DNA from: a bacterium | GTDB lineage: Bacteria > Krumholzibacteriota > Krumholzibacteriia > LZORAL124-64-63 | Assembly: GCA_016712675.1 (NCBI GenBank) | Contig: JADJQR010000001.1 | Coordinates: forward strand, 2,728,001 to 2,792,000 | Direction of reading: 5' to 3' | DNA length: 64,000 nt | Part shown: positions 18,235-27,576 of the stretch, piece after piece | Position numbering within the stretch: position 1 is the stretch's first letter | Layout: every line of letters starts with the position of its first letter | The notes under the pieces: generated by a model | The model's database searches: none | What the model saw: the letters and a program-made list of their open reading frames with translations, nothing else | What the model was told of the DNA's origin: nothing | Position numbers and translations under genes: made by a program

Positions 18235-18732
18235 TCAATCAGCGAACAGGTTGTCGATCTCGGCCTCCACGCCGCGCGTGAAGGTCTCGTCGAAGGTGTC
18301 GTATTCCTCGTTGCGGTACTCCAGCTTCTCGTAGAGCCGCTCGATGATGTCGTTCAGTTCCTCGACCGCGCGCTTGACGCGCAGCCTGACCAGGCCCAGC
18401 GTCGTGCTCTTGGCGAACAGGACCACCAGGACCACGCCCTTGGCGATCTTCGCCAGGTACATGCTCTCGCGGGCGCCCTGGTGGAACAGCGTGCTGAAGT
18501 CGCGCTCGCCGATCAGCTTGGCAAGCTGGTAGTTGGCCTCGAAATCGGCCGCGCAGAGGGAGGCGAAGCTGGTCAGGTCGAAGTCGACCTCCGGGCCGCA
18601 CTGGCTGACCAACTGGCCCGTGCGGTCGATCAGCACCACGTTGCTGGCACGGCTGCTGCGAAGCAGGTCGTCCAGGACGTTGTTGATCGCCCAGTAGTCT
18701 TCCTCGAAGATGGCCCATTCAGCTCTGACCAT
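18235..18732 (-). CDS. mglB: Roadblock/LC7-domain protein, MglB-like
   Basis: 165-residue protein with a roadblock domain over about residues 10-125 (NNVLDDLLRSSRASNVVLIDRTGQLVSQCG, then SLCAADFEANYQLAKLIGE and VVLVVLFA). The last 35 residues form an amphipathic helix plus an acidic tail. MglB proteins are GTPase-activating partners of MglA, which is encoded immediately downstream. The start ATG at 18732 follows GGAG at eight bases. Longer in-frame reading upstream is non-conserved. Confidence 0.9.
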   Translation of the reverse strand: MVRAEWAIFEEDYWAINNVLDDLLRSSRASNVVLIDRTGQLVSQCGPEVDFDLTSFASLCAADFEANYQLAKLIGERDFSTLFHQGARESMYLAKIAKGVVLVVLFAKSTTLGLVRLRVKRAVEELNDIIERLYEKLEYRNEEYDTFDETFTRGVEAEIDNLFAD

Positions 18733-18880
18733 GTACCGCACTCCTGCCGGGTGGTCCCGGCCCGGCTGCCGCGAGGCAACGGGCATTGTACGCAGGCAGG
18801 ATATCGACCGGACGCACAGCCACTTGACTGCGGAAATGCGGGATGCCGACGCACCGGCGCCGGGCCGTCGGCGGAGCGCG

Positions 18881-19573
18881 CTAGAAGGCGCGCCGGAACT
18901 GGAACGCGCGCTGCAGGGTGACCTCGTCGGTGTACGCCAGGGCACCCCCGACGGGGATGCCCGTGGCCAGGCGCGACATCTGCAAGTCGCTACCCGACAA
19001 CAGTCTCTGGATATAGAGGGCGGTGGTCTCGCCTTCGACCGAGGCGTCCAGGGCCATGATCAGCTCGGTCACCGGACCGTCCTTGAGGCGCTCCAGGAGC
19101 CGGTCGAACGGCAGGTCCTGCGCCCGCACGCCGTCGAGCGGCGACAGCAGCCCCCCGAGCACGAAGTAGCGCCCGCGGAAGAACCCGGCCTTCTCGATCG
19201 GCAGCACATCGACCGGGCTGGCCACCACGCAGAGCAGGGAGCGGTCGCGCCGCTCGGACGTGCAGATGCGGCAGGGGTCGGGCTCGGTGATGGCACCGCA
19301 GCGCGAGCACACGCGGACCTGTACCCGCGCCTCGGCCAGCGCCACCGTCAACTCGTCGGCATGCGCCTGCGCTCCGCCGCCCGTCAGCAGGTGCAGCGCC
19401 ACCCGCGTGGCCGATTTGCGACCCAGGCCGGGCAGCCGGCTCAGGCTGCGGACCAGCCGCTCAAGCGCCGGCGACTGGAACTCGCCGCCATCGCCGCCGG
19501 CCGCGTGGGCACCGTTGCCGCCGTTGCCGCCGTTGCCGCCGCGCCCATGGCCGCCGAAGCCCGATTCGGCCAC
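18881..19573 (-). CDS. recR: Recombination mediator RecR
   Basis: Gap-repair protein that loads RecA with RecF/RecO. The 230 residues include the helix-hairpin-helix LSRLPGLGRKSATRVALHLL, a four-Cys zinc finger (CSRCG ... CRIC), and the Toprim domain (LCVVASPVDVLPIEKAGFFRGRYFVL, then LIMALDASVEGETTALYI). An unusual N-terminal extension of about 32 residues is rich in Gly/Asn, with GGNGGNGGNG encoded by tandem 9-base repeats. Two bases downstream of ebfC, in the classic dnaX-ebfC-recR operon. Confidence 0.96.
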   Translation of the reverse strand: MAESGFGGHGRGGNGGNGGNGAHAAGGDGGEFQSPALERLVRSLSRLPGLGRKSATRVALHLLTGGGAQAHADELTVALAEARVQVRVCSRCGAITEPDPCRICTSERRDRSLLCVVASPVDVLPIEKAGFFRGRYFVLGGLLSPLDGVRAQDLPFDRLLERLKDGPVTELIMALDASVEGETTALYIQRLLSGSDLQMSRLATGIPVGGALAYTDEVTLQRAFQFRRAF

Positions 19574-19575
19574 GG

Positions 19576-19899
19576 TCAGCCCAGCCCCGGCAGGTTCAGG
19601 CCGGGCACGTTCATGCCGCCGGTGACCGCGCCCATTTCCTTCTCGACCATCGCGTCGACCGCGGCAACACCTTCGTTGACCGCCGCCACGACCAGGTCCT
19701 GGAGGAATTCGATGTCGTTCGGGTCGACCGCCGACGGCGCGATCACCAGGCTCTTGAGCCGGTGACGCCCGTTCATGACGACCTTCACCTGGCCGCCGCC
19801 GACCTCGGCCGTCACCTCACGGGTCTCCAGCTCGGCTTGCGCCTTGGCCATCTTGGCCTGCATCTGCTGGGCCTGCTTCATCAGCATGCGGATGTCCAT
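19576..19899 (-). CDS. ebfC: YbaB/EbfC nucleoid-associated protein
   Basis: 107-residue DNA-binding dimer of the YbaB/EbfC family: MLMKQAQQMQAKMAKAQAEL helix, then GGGQVKVVMNGRHRLKSLVI and the second helix DLVVAAVNEGVAAVDAM. The C terminus ends in a Gly/Leu/Pro-rich tail. The start at 19899 has GGAGG upstream. Between dnaX and recR as in most bacteria; may help recombination or general nucleoid structure. Confidence 0.95.
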   Translation of the reverse strand: MDIRMLMKQAQQMQAKMAKAQAELETREVTAEVGGGQVKVVMNGRHRLKSLVIAPSAVDPNDIEFLQDLVVAAVNEGVAAVDAMVEKEMGAVTGGMNVPGLNLPGLG

Positions 19900-19943
19900 C
19901 GTGCCTCCGGTTCGGGTTTCGCCGGCTTCTGCGGGCCGCCGCC

Positions 19944-21716
19944 TCAGCGGGCAGGCGGATCCCACCGCTGCCGTTCGCTCTCGGGCAGCGGCTGTCCGCC
20001 CAGCAGGTCGACCAGGTCGCCCAGCGCCGGGTCGCCGGCGCACGCCTTGCGCAGTTCCTCGCGGTGGGTGGGCGCCACTTCCTGGCGGATCTCTTCGGCC
20101 ACCTCGACCTGCTGGCCGCGCTGGCCATACTCGAGCATCACCCGCAACGGCCGCCCCCACTGGGCCGCGGCCATCTCGGCCAGCGTCCCGGTCCCGTCGG
20201 CGATGCTGTCGACCATGAACTTCTTGTCGGGCGCGAACACGACGCGCAGGCAGGCGCCCGCCTCGTCGAGTTCCGGCAGTCCCATCATGAGGCAGGAGCC
20301 CAGCCGCGGGTGCCGCTTCATGAGCGCATCGATGTAGCGGGTCCAGCCGGGCACCGCCAGGTCGGCCGAGGTCAGGTCGGGCCCCGCCGACGCCGGGCCC
20401 GCGGCGCGCGCGCCCGTCCCCACCCCGCCCGCGTAGGTCGGACGCTCGGCCGCCGCCGCCGGCCGTGCGGTCGCCGGCCGCGCCGTGTGGTCTGCCCCGC
20501 CCGGGCGCGGGCCCGCCGCGGACACCGCCGGGCGCCCGCCGCCTGCCCCATTACCCACCGCACCGCCGCCCGCCCCGGCACCGCCCGCGTCCGCCAGCCG
20601 CCGTGCCAGGTCCGCCAGCAGCACGCGCGACTCGAACCGGCAGTACTCGACGACCGCCGCCTCGAGCATGATCCGCGGTTGCGTGCTGCGATGGATGCGC
20701 TCGAAGTGCCGGCTGGCCACGTCGATCAGGGCCAGCAGGTCCTGCTCGCTGAAGCCGTCGGCGTGCCGTCGCAGGATCTCGACCCGGTCCGGCGGCAGGT
20801 CCACCATCGCGCCCAGCGCAGGGTCGACGCGCAGCAGGAGCAGGTTCCGGAAATTCGTCACCACGCCGCGCGCGAAGCCGTCCAGGCTCTGGCCGGCAGC
20901 CGCCAGGTCCTCGACCAGACGCAGCGCGCGGGCGGCGTCCTTCGCCAGGATGCATTCGTTGAGCTCGAGGAACAGCCCGCTGGCCACCAGCCCGAACGCG
21001 TCGGCCACGGCCTTCTCGTCGATGGTGCCCTCGCTGCCGGCGATGACCTGGTCCAGCAGGCTCAGGCCGTCGCGCATGCTGCCCTCGGCCAGACTCACCA
21101 GCAGACGCAGCCCCGTTTCGTCGATCGACACGCCCTCGGCGGCGGCGACCTCCCGCAGGCGGCCGGCCAGTTCGTCGCGGCCCAGCAGGCGGAAGTCGAA
21201 GCGCTGGCAGCGACTGAGAATCGTGCGCGGGATCTTGTTCGCCTCGGTCGTGGCGAAGAAGAAGTACACGCGGGCCGGCGGCTCCTCGAGGATCTTCAGC
21301 AGCGCGTTGAAGGCGCCCTTCGAGAGCATGTGCACTTCGTCGATGATGAAGACGCGGTTGCTGCCGCCGGCCGTCGAGTACTGTGCCATGTCGCGCAGCT
21401 CGCGGATGTTGTCGACGCCGGTGTTGCTGGCGGCGTCGATCTCGAGCACGTCCAGGTCACTGCCACGCGCAATGGCCTTGCAGGTATCGCACTGCCCGCA
21501 GGGATCGCCGTCGACGGGACCGGCGCAGTTGATGGCCTTGGCCAGCAGGCGCGCCACGGTCGTCTTGCCGCAGCCGCGCGGCCCGGAAAACAGGTAGGCA
21601 TGGTGCAGCTTGCCCTTGCGCAGCGCAGCGCGCAGGGTCGAGGTGACATGCGCCTGGCCCACGACCTGCGCAAAGGTCTCTGGCCGGTACTTGCGGGCAA
21701 TCGCCTGGTAGGACAT
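19944..21716 (-). CDS. dnaX: DNA polymerase III subunit gamma/tau
   Basis: Clamp-loader ATPase of 590 residues. It begins with [20 protein letters not shown]; the Walker A [15 protein letters not shown] lies near 45-60, followed by the zinc-binding Cys cluster ([16 protein letters not shown]) and the sensor [22 protein letters not shown]-type region (here KILEEPP). After domain III comes a long Ala/Gly/Pro-rich linker (about 390-470) and a C-terminal domain typical of tau-like tails. No slippery A-run for programmed frameshifting was noticed. First gene of the dnaX-ebfC-recR operon. Confidence 0.96.
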   Translation of the reverse strand: [590 protein letters not shown]

Positions 21717-21850
21717 GGGCTCCGCCTGCCTGGTTCGAACGGGGATGGCCGACGCACGCCGACCGCTGCCGAATCTAGCACGCGTGCGCGGCGGGTCGCC
21801 AGCCGCAATTGCCGCACCGTGGACACGCCAGACGCCCGGAAGCCAAAGAA

Positions 21851-21878
21851 AGCGGCCTCCGGACTTCCGGAGGCCGCT
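21851..21878 (-). terminator. Rho-independent terminator of the Ser-Ser-Ala tRNA transcript
   Basis: Twelve perfect pairs (AGCGGCCTCCGG / CCGGAGGCCGCT) with an ACTT loop, followed on the minus strand by TTCTTTGG. It lies between tRNA-Ala and dnaX. Confidence 0.75.
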
Positions 21879-22025
21879 GGCAGGCGGGCCAGGCTGGCGG
21901 CGCACACGTCGAAGGATACGTACCGCTGCTACTTTCCAGTCCTGACGGGGTTGGTGCTCCGGCGTCGCACCGGGCCTGACCCATCATGCCCTGCCGGCGC
22001 TTCGTCGCGTCCGGCCTGTTCGGGG

Positions 22026-22101
22026 TGGTGGAGATGATCGGGATCGAACCGACGACCTCCTCGTTGCGAACGAGGCGCTCTCCCAGCTGAGCTACATCCC
22101 C
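22026..22101 (-). tRNA. tRNA-Ala(CGC)
   Basis: Acceptor GGGGATG/CATCTCC, D-arm AGCTCAGCTGGGAGAGC, anticodon stem CCTCG/CGAGG enclosing TTCGCAA (anticodon CGC), T-arm GGTTCGATCC, encoded CCA (22026-22028). Last of three minus-strand tRNAs. Confidence 0.96.
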
Positions 22102-22212
22102 ACCCGAACCGTGACGCTGCTTGCCGCGCGGGAGCTGACTCCCGGCGCCGGGGGCGCCCTTCCCGTGGACCGCCGCGCGGTGTGCCGGCCGCGCGCGATC
22201 TCTCTTCCATCA

Positions 22213-22302
22213 TGGCGGAGAGGCAGGGATTCGAACCCTGGGAACCCGCGAAGGTTCAACGGTTTTCGAGACCGCCCCGTTCAACCGCTCCGGCACCTCT
22301 CC
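22213..22302 (-). tRNA. tRNA-Ser(CGA)
   Basis: Acceptor GGAGAGG/CCTCTCC, anticodon loop CTCGAAA (CGA), long variable arm as in class II tRNAs, discriminator G, encoded CCA (22213-22215). Confidence 0.96.
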
Positions 22303-22323
22303 GCGAACTCGCCCTGCTCCAGC

Positions 22324-22411
<88 letters not shown>

Positions 22412-22430
22412 ACCGAGGGACAGGGCGGGC

Positions 22431-22459
22431 AATATAGCATCGGGTTTGCAGAAAATCAA
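22431..22459 (-). promoter_or_regulatory. Promoter of the Ser-Ser-Ala tRNA cluster
   Basis: Minus-strand TTGATT (22454-22459), 17-base spacer, TATATT (22431-22436), 20 bases upstream of tRNA-Ser(GGA). The patch is clearly AT-richer than its surroundings. Confidence 0.65.
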
Positions 22460-22499
22460 TGTGCACTCTGCACCCGGAAATCGCATTCCTGCACCGGGT

Positions 22500-23066
22500 T
22501 CAGCCAGCATCCGCATCCCGACGCCGGTCACGGAAGAAGCCCCGGAGCAGTTCGCCGCAGGGGCCCGCCAGGATCCCGCCAACCACCTCCACACGGTGAC
22601 GGTAGGGATTGCCGTCCAGCAGACGGGCGCTTGAGACGACGGCGCCGGCCCGCGGGTCGGCGGCACCGAACACGACCCGACCCACCCTGGCCAGGAGGAT
22701 GGCGCCGCAGCACATGGTGCACGGCTCGAGCGTCACGTAGAGCGTGGCGTCGTCCAGGCGCCAGCTGCCGGCGTCAGCGCCCGGGGCGTTGCCATCGCCG
22801 TCGCTTCCGTCTTCGGTCTCCGCGCCCGCCACCCGGGCACTGCCGGCGGCGCCGATAGCCAGGATCTCCGCATGGGCCGTCGCGTCGCGCAGTGCTTCGA
22901 CCTGGTTGTGGCCGCGTGCCAGCACGACTCCGTCGCGCACGACGACCGCGCCGACCGGCACCTCGCCCCGGGCCGCCGCTTCGCGGGCCAGGCGCAGGGC
23001 TTCGCCCATCCAGCGCTCGTCCGGGGCGAAGATCCCGCCGAGCCTCGCTTCCGGCAGTCCGCTCAC
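22500..23066 (-). CDS. tadA: tRNA-specific adenosine deaminase
   Basis: Zinc deaminase that makes inosine at the wobble position of tRNA-Arg(ACG), a gene also present in this window at 28562-28638. The 188 residues carry the catalytic AHAEILAI (HAE) near residue 65 and the zinc-binding PCTMCCGAI near 120. Between them is an acidic Gly/Asp-rich insert of about 25 residues (GAETEDGSDGDG region) absent from typical TadA. Start is GTG at 23066, overlapping the upstream gene's stop (GTGA). Confidence 0.93.
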   Translation of the reverse strand: MSGLPEARLGGIFAPDERWMGEALRLAREAAARGEVPVGAVVVRDGVVLARGHNQVEALRDATAHAEILAIGAAGSARVAGAETEDGSDGDGNAPGADAGSWRLDDATLYVTLEPCTMCCGAILLARVGRVVFGAADPRAGAVVSSARLLDGNPYRHRVEVVGGILAGPCGELLRGFFRDRRRDADAG

Positions 23067-25381
23067 GGCACGACCGCCTCGACCGTGCCCGTGTTACCGG
23101 CCAAGTCGCGCACCTCCAGCCGCAGCCGGACCGGCGACGTCCCGTCGGGACCGGCCGCCCGGAGCCGTTCGACCGTGGCGACGAAGGTCTCGGTGCCGCT
23201 GTCGCAGACGCCATCGACCGGATCCAGCCGCTCGGCGGTGCCGTCGGCCAGCACCAGCCGGGCCGCGGCCAGCGGGCTCACGGCGTCGGCGGCCCGCAGC
23301 TTCACGTGGATCGTCCGGCCATCGTCGCGCGCGCCCGTCTCGATGACCTCGACGCGCGGCGGCGTGTTGTCGACGAGCAGCGGCCCCAACTCGCGCGTGG
23401 CGACGGCGCGCTCGCCGCGCGGGTTGTCGGGCGCATCGCTGGCGACCAGACGCAGTTCGTAGCGCCCGTCCGCAAGGACGGACGTGTCCCAGCTGCCCAC
23501 GTTGCCCGTCACCGTGCCCCCCGCCTCGCCGGGCGCGGACGCCGGGCGCCAGTCCGATTCGCCCTCGGCCCGGCACTCCAGGCGGAAGTCCAGGCGATCG
23601 CCGTTGGGGTCCGACGCGCGCCACGTGAACACGCGCACGGCCCGCCCCGGATCGGCGCGGTCGCTGCCGGGCCAGTTCTCTTCGGCACCCTGCTGCGTCG
23701 TGAACTCGGCGCGCAGGCCGCTGCGGTACTGGTGGATGATGCTCTCGCCAGCCATGAAGCCGCCCATCTTCACGCCGCGCAGCTGCTCGAGCCGGAATTC
23801 CTCGATGACGGGCGCCCGATTGGGCTGCCGCGCGCTGACCGAGATCCCGGTCACGCGCCAGGCGCGTTCGCCACGACCGGCCGGCGGCAGTTCGACGCGC
23901 CACTGCAGGTAGCGGCCCAGGTCCGACTCCAGTTCGCGGTCGGCGTCGTTCCACGGTCGGCTCCAGGCGGACCAGCTCGCGTCCGGCTGCGCACGCTCGC
24001 CGCCGCGCACCGACCAGCGGGGCTGGCCCTGTCCGGCGACACCCTCCCAGCGGAGGCGGCCCCACACGACGCCTGGCCCACCGTCGAGCGGCGGTCCCGT
24101 GACAACGCCGTTGTCGCCGGAGGGCAACGGCCGCGCCAGCACCAGTGCGGCCGGATGCGCCTGCGCGATGGCCAGCGCCTCGCCATCCCGGGTGCCGCCG
24201 GCCGCAGCCGCCAGATCGAGCACGTCGCCGCCGCTCCACGAGACCAACGCCGTCACCCCCCAGGGCGGAGTCAACCGCAGCAGGACCGCACGCGGTTCGG
24301 TAGTCGATTCGGCACTCGCGGCCGTCGGCATCGTGCCTTCGGCATCAGGCAGCGTGCCGGCCGCGACCCAGCCCCAGCGCTCGGTCCAGGCGGCGGCCAT
24401 GATGTCCCGCTTCCCGGCCCACACGGGCACCAGCGCCTCCCGGCCCTGATCGCCGCCTTCCAGGCGATAGAGCGCTGCGGTGGGCGTGTTGTCGCTCGCC
24501 TCCGGACCGGTGAACGGATTCGCGATCGGGGGGTCGTGCCCGCTGCCGGCGTCGCCACCGGGCGCAAACGCCTGGCTGGCCCCGGACAGCCCCAGCACGT
24601 GGAACGTCCCTTTGGCGCCGCGCAGCAGGCGCCTTGCTTCGTCCTGAGCGATGTCGCCGATCAGCTTCGGCCCTGCGCCTCCCGGTTCCAGGCTGTAGAC
24701 GAGACCCGGTCCCTGCGTCGCGACGAGCACCCGGCCGCGATCGGCGTCCACCGCGATGTCCATCGCGTTCTGCGCCGGCAGCGTCGTGATCTGCTCCAGG
24801 GAGCCGTCCCGCCACCGGTAGCGGTACACGGCGGCTGGCGAACCGGTCGCCAACCAGGCAGCGCCGTCCTGCTCCTGGAGCGCGATTCCCCACACGTAGC
24901 CGCCGTCGATCCGGCCGACCTCAGTGACGTCGCCCGCCACCGTGACGCGCGCCAGGCGCCCGTCCGGACCGCCGCCCGCCAGCAGGTCGCCGCCGGGCAG
25001 GACGGCCAGACTGAAGACCTCGGTCGATTCGAGGTGCGCCACGATCCGCACGGCTCCGTCACCCGCTACATGGTGGATCCCGCCGGCGTGGCCGGTGCCC
25101 AGATACCAGCCGCCACGGCCGTCGGAAACCACGCGCCAGGTCACTTCCGGGCCGGACACGGTCCGGACCTCGACCAGGGGGCCGACGGTCAAGCCGCCGA
25201 GCGTATCGATGCCCGCGGACTCGAACGTCGCCTCGTCGAACGCGCGTCCCTCGGGCCAGTCCCAGTAGCGTGGGCCCGCTGCCGCGGCGCTCGTGACCGC
25301 CAGGCAGGCCAGGCCCAACGCCAACAGCCGCGGGGCCTGTCCACAGCCGACGGTTCCGCGCTCAGTTGCCAAGATCCCCAC
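23063..25381 (-). CDS. Exported beta-propeller protein of unknown function
   Basis: 772 residues with a hydrophobic signal segment at about 16-36. Repeated units of the form GGWYLGTGHAGGIHHV, GGDLLAGGGPDGRLARV and AAWLATGSPAAVYRY suggest a seven-bladed propeller over about 70-430. The rest has beta-sandwich segments (WRVELPPAGRGERAWRVTGI; VFTWRASDPNGDRLDFRLECR) and closes with RLRLEVRDLAGNTGTVEAVV, resembling fibronectin/Ig-like modules. Start is GTG at 25381 (a nearby TTG is possible). The 3' end overlaps tadA; the S55-type gene lies 39 bases upstream. Confidence 0.7.
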   Translation of the reverse strand: MGILATERGTVGCGQAPRLLALGLACLAVTSAAAAGPRYWDWPEGRAFDEATFESAGIDTLGGLTVGPLVEVRTVSGPEVTWRVVSDGRGGWYLGTGHAGGIHHVAGDGAVRIVAHLESTEVFSLAVLPGGDLLAGGGPDGRLARVTVAGDVTEVGRIDGGYVWGIALQEQDGAAWLATGSPAAVYRYRWRDGSLEQITTLPAQNAMDIAVDADRGRVLVATQGPGLVYSLEPGGAGPKLIGDIAQDEARRLLRGAKGTFHVLGLSGASQAFAPGGDAGSGHDPPIANPFTGPEASDNTPTAALYRLEGGDQGREALVPVWAGKRDIMAAAWTERWGWVAAGTLPDAEGTMPTAASAESTTEPRAVLLRLTPPWGVTALVSWSGGDVLDLAAAAGGTRDGEALAIAQAHPAALVLARPLPSGDNGVVTGPPLDGGPGVVWGRLRWEGVAGQGQPRWSVRGGERAQPDASWSAWSRPWNDADRELESDLGRYLQWRVELPPAGRGERAWRVTGISVSARQPNRAPVIEEFRLEQLRGVKMGGFMAGESIIHQYRSGLRAEFTTQQGAEENWPGSDRADPGRAVRVFTWRASDPNGDRLDFRLECRAEGESDWRPASAPGEAGGTVTGNVGSWDTSVLADGRYELRLVASDAPDNPRGERAVATRELGPLLVDNTPPRVEVIETGARDDGRTIHVKLRAADAVSPLAAARLVLADGTAERLDPVDGVCDSGTETFVATVERLRAAGPDGTSPVRLRLEVRDLAGNTGTVEAVVP

Positions 25382-25420
25382 CCCCGGGCGCCCCGCAGGC
25401 GGCCCTGTTCGGTCGTGTCA

Positions 25421-27301
25421 TCATGGGCGCCGCGCGTTGCTCCGGGCGGGCACTGCCGGCGCGACTTCCAGTGTCCTGACCGCGTTGCCTGCCAGCGCCC
25501 AGTCCGTGGCCAACGAAGCGCGTGCCGCATAGCGCGCAAGCGCCTGGGCCGGCGGCTGCCGACCCGCGTCGATCGCGCGCGCCACACTGCCCGGCACCGC
25601 AGCCAACTCACGCCCACCGACGATGGCCGGCCGGTCCGGCGAGAAAAGCGCGACCACCAGCGTCGAAGCCGATCGCTCGGTGGCCAGCAGTTCCCACAGG
25701 TCTTCGAGTCTCTCCGGCCGCAGGCGATCGGGAGCACGTTGCGCCTCGAAAGCGAAGAACTCGGCGGCGCTGGCCGCCACCAGCCGGTAGGTGCCGGCCG
25801 GAAGCGCGGTCGGCAACGGGATCTCGAACGGCACCTGGCGCCGACCGCCGTCGTTGTCGCGCAGTTCCACCGTGACAGGCAGCATCGCCGCGCCGGCGGC
25901 CACGTGCCGGGGCGCTCCCAACGCCATGACGACGGCATCGGCACGACCGGGCTTCACGTCGACGGTGAAGACCGCGGATTCCAGGGCCAGCGTACCGAAC
26001 GGGTTGTCCAGCAGCAGGCCCAGTGGCGTCATCACCTCGCCGGCCAGCGTCCCTGCGCCACCGGGGCCCGAGGCCACGCCGCCCAGTGCCAGTTGTCGCG
26101 GCGCTCCGGCCGTCCGGTCGCGCCAGGTCGTCAGCAGGCGCCAGTCGAGAAGCTGGCGGCTGGCGTCGTCGCCGCCGGCCAGAAGCGCGTTGTAGAACGA
26201 CCAGAACACAAGCAGCGGCGTCAGCTGCGGGTCGTCGGCAACGGTGAAGCGGAACGTGCCCGGCGCGGCCCCGTTCAGGCGCACCTCGACCGGCACGGTC
26301 GGCGCCACCGCCCCGAGGCGGCCGGCCAGCCCAGCGCGCAGGTCATGGTGCACGGCGCCGACCACGGGCCCAGGCGAGCCCAGCTTGAAGGAGAGGCGGC
26401 GGCTCGGCAGGATCGTCACGATGTCGGCTGCTGCCAGCGGCAGGTTCACCGCGCCGCGTTGCAGCAGCGGATGGCCCATCATCAGCACGCGGTCGCCGTC
26501 GACCCAGGTGACGGTGCCGATGGCGCCCAGGTCGGCGTCACCGCCCACCAGCGTCACGGCACAGGCCGAGCCCGGACGCAGCCTGGCCGGTTCCTCGGCG
26601 GGGATGTTGCCGACCGCTGCTGACGCGGTCGCCATTCCGGCCGGCCGCACCAGCCACGCCGGCGCACCGGCACCGCCGCGGGGCAGCAACGGCTCCAGAA
26701 GGTCCGCCGCCAGATCGAGGGGCGCCGGCCAGCCCGCCACCAGATCCCGCGTCGGCGCCGCGGCGGCCGCGGGCACGGCGCCCGCTCCGAACAGGGTCAT
26801 CGCCAGTTCGTGACCCCGGCCGCAGACCAGTCGCCGCGGGTCCCAGTCGCCGCCGGCGCGCGGACCCGCGGGCGGCGGCGCTGCCGAAGTCGGCAGCGCC
26901 AGCATCTCCTCGGCGGGTGTGACGCCGCCGATCGGCGACAGGGCACCTTCCCAGCCGAAGGCCACCGCGCCCGCGAAGCGCCCATCCAGGTACACCGGAC
27001 TGCCGCTCATCCCCTGAGCGATGCTCGAGCGCTCGAGCCCGTGCCCCCCCACTTCCACCAGCACGAGTGAGCCCTGGGCGCGCGCATTTTCCTGCACGCC
27101 CAGCACGCGCACGCTGAAGGTGTCGATGCGGCTGCCGGCGAACACGGTCAGGCCGTAGCCGGTCATGCCTGCGCGAATCTCGGCGACGGGGATCGGGGGT
27201 GGTGCCGCAGGGGCGGCCACCGCCGCTGTCAACGCCAGGCAGGCGCCGGCCAGGCAACGCGCGGCACGCCAGGTCGCGGGGTTCGCGGGCCGGATCGTCA
27301 C
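25421..27301 (-). CDS. Exported SpoIVB-type (S55) peptidase-domain protein
   Basis: 626 residues with signal peptide (about 10-33). The N-terminal region (about 38-260) matches the S55 domain: IRAGMTGYGLTVFAG, and the serine motif GMSGSPVYLDGRFAGAVAFGW (candidate nucleophile near residue 99), followed later by VLMMGHPLLQRG. The C-terminal 300 residues are beta-rich and unassigned. Start is GTG at 27301 with AAGGA eight bases upstream. SpoIVB itself signals in spore formers; in Gram-negative lineages these proteins are of unknown role. Likely operon with the propeller protein. Confidence 0.78.
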   Translation of the reverse strand: MTIRPANPATWRAARCLAGACLALTAAVAAPAAPPPIPVAEIRAGMTGYGLTVFAGSRIDTFSVRVLGVQENARAQGSLVLVEVGGHGLERSSIAQGMSGSPVYLDGRFAGAVAFGWEGALSPIGGVTPAEEMLALPTSAAPPPAGPRAGGDWDPRRLVCGRGHELAMTLFGAGAVPAAAAAPTRDLVAGWPAPLDLAADLLEPLLPRGGAGAPAWLVRPAGMATASAAVGNIPAEEPARLRPGSACAVTLVGGDADLGAIGTVTWVDGDRVLMMGHPLLQRGAVNLPLAAADIVTILPSRRLSFKLGSPGPVVGAVHHDLRAGLAGRLGAVAPTVPVEVRLNGAAPGTFRFTVADDPQLTPLLVFWSFYNALLAGGDDASRQLLDWRLLTTWRDRTAGAPRQLALGGVASGPGGAGTLAGEVMTPLGLLLDNPFGTLALESAVFTVDVKPGRADAVVMALGAPRHVAAGAAMLPVTVELRDNDGGRRQVPFEIPLPTALPAGTYRLVAASAAEFFAFEAQRAPDRLRPERLEDLWELLATERSASTLVVALFSPDRPAIVGGRELAAVPGSVARAIDAGRQPPAQALARYAARASLATDWALAGNAVRTLEVAPAVPARSNARRP

Positions 27302-27576
27302 CAGAGTGGTCCTTCCTCGGGGGCGCGTCGCCGGCCCAGATCGCGGGCAACGCGGACGACGCATTCACTGCGGGACAGATCGTGATGACAAACGCTGCGG
27401 CACGTTAGCACAACCGTGACGCGCCCGACAGGGTAGACCGCTGCCGACAGGCACGTCCTGGCACGGTTCCAAGTCGGCGGACATCTCCGAATCCGACCTG
27501 AAGACGGCCATCGCCGTGCCCCTGCCACAGCAGTCTCGGTGCCTGTGCCAACGAATCGCCAGTGTCCACCAATGGA

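Noticed and set aside
22892-26623. Open frame of more than 1,200 codons on the plus strand
   Set aside because: No conserved motif, and it overlaps several minus-strand genes with ribosome sites and known domains; a GC-driven shadow.
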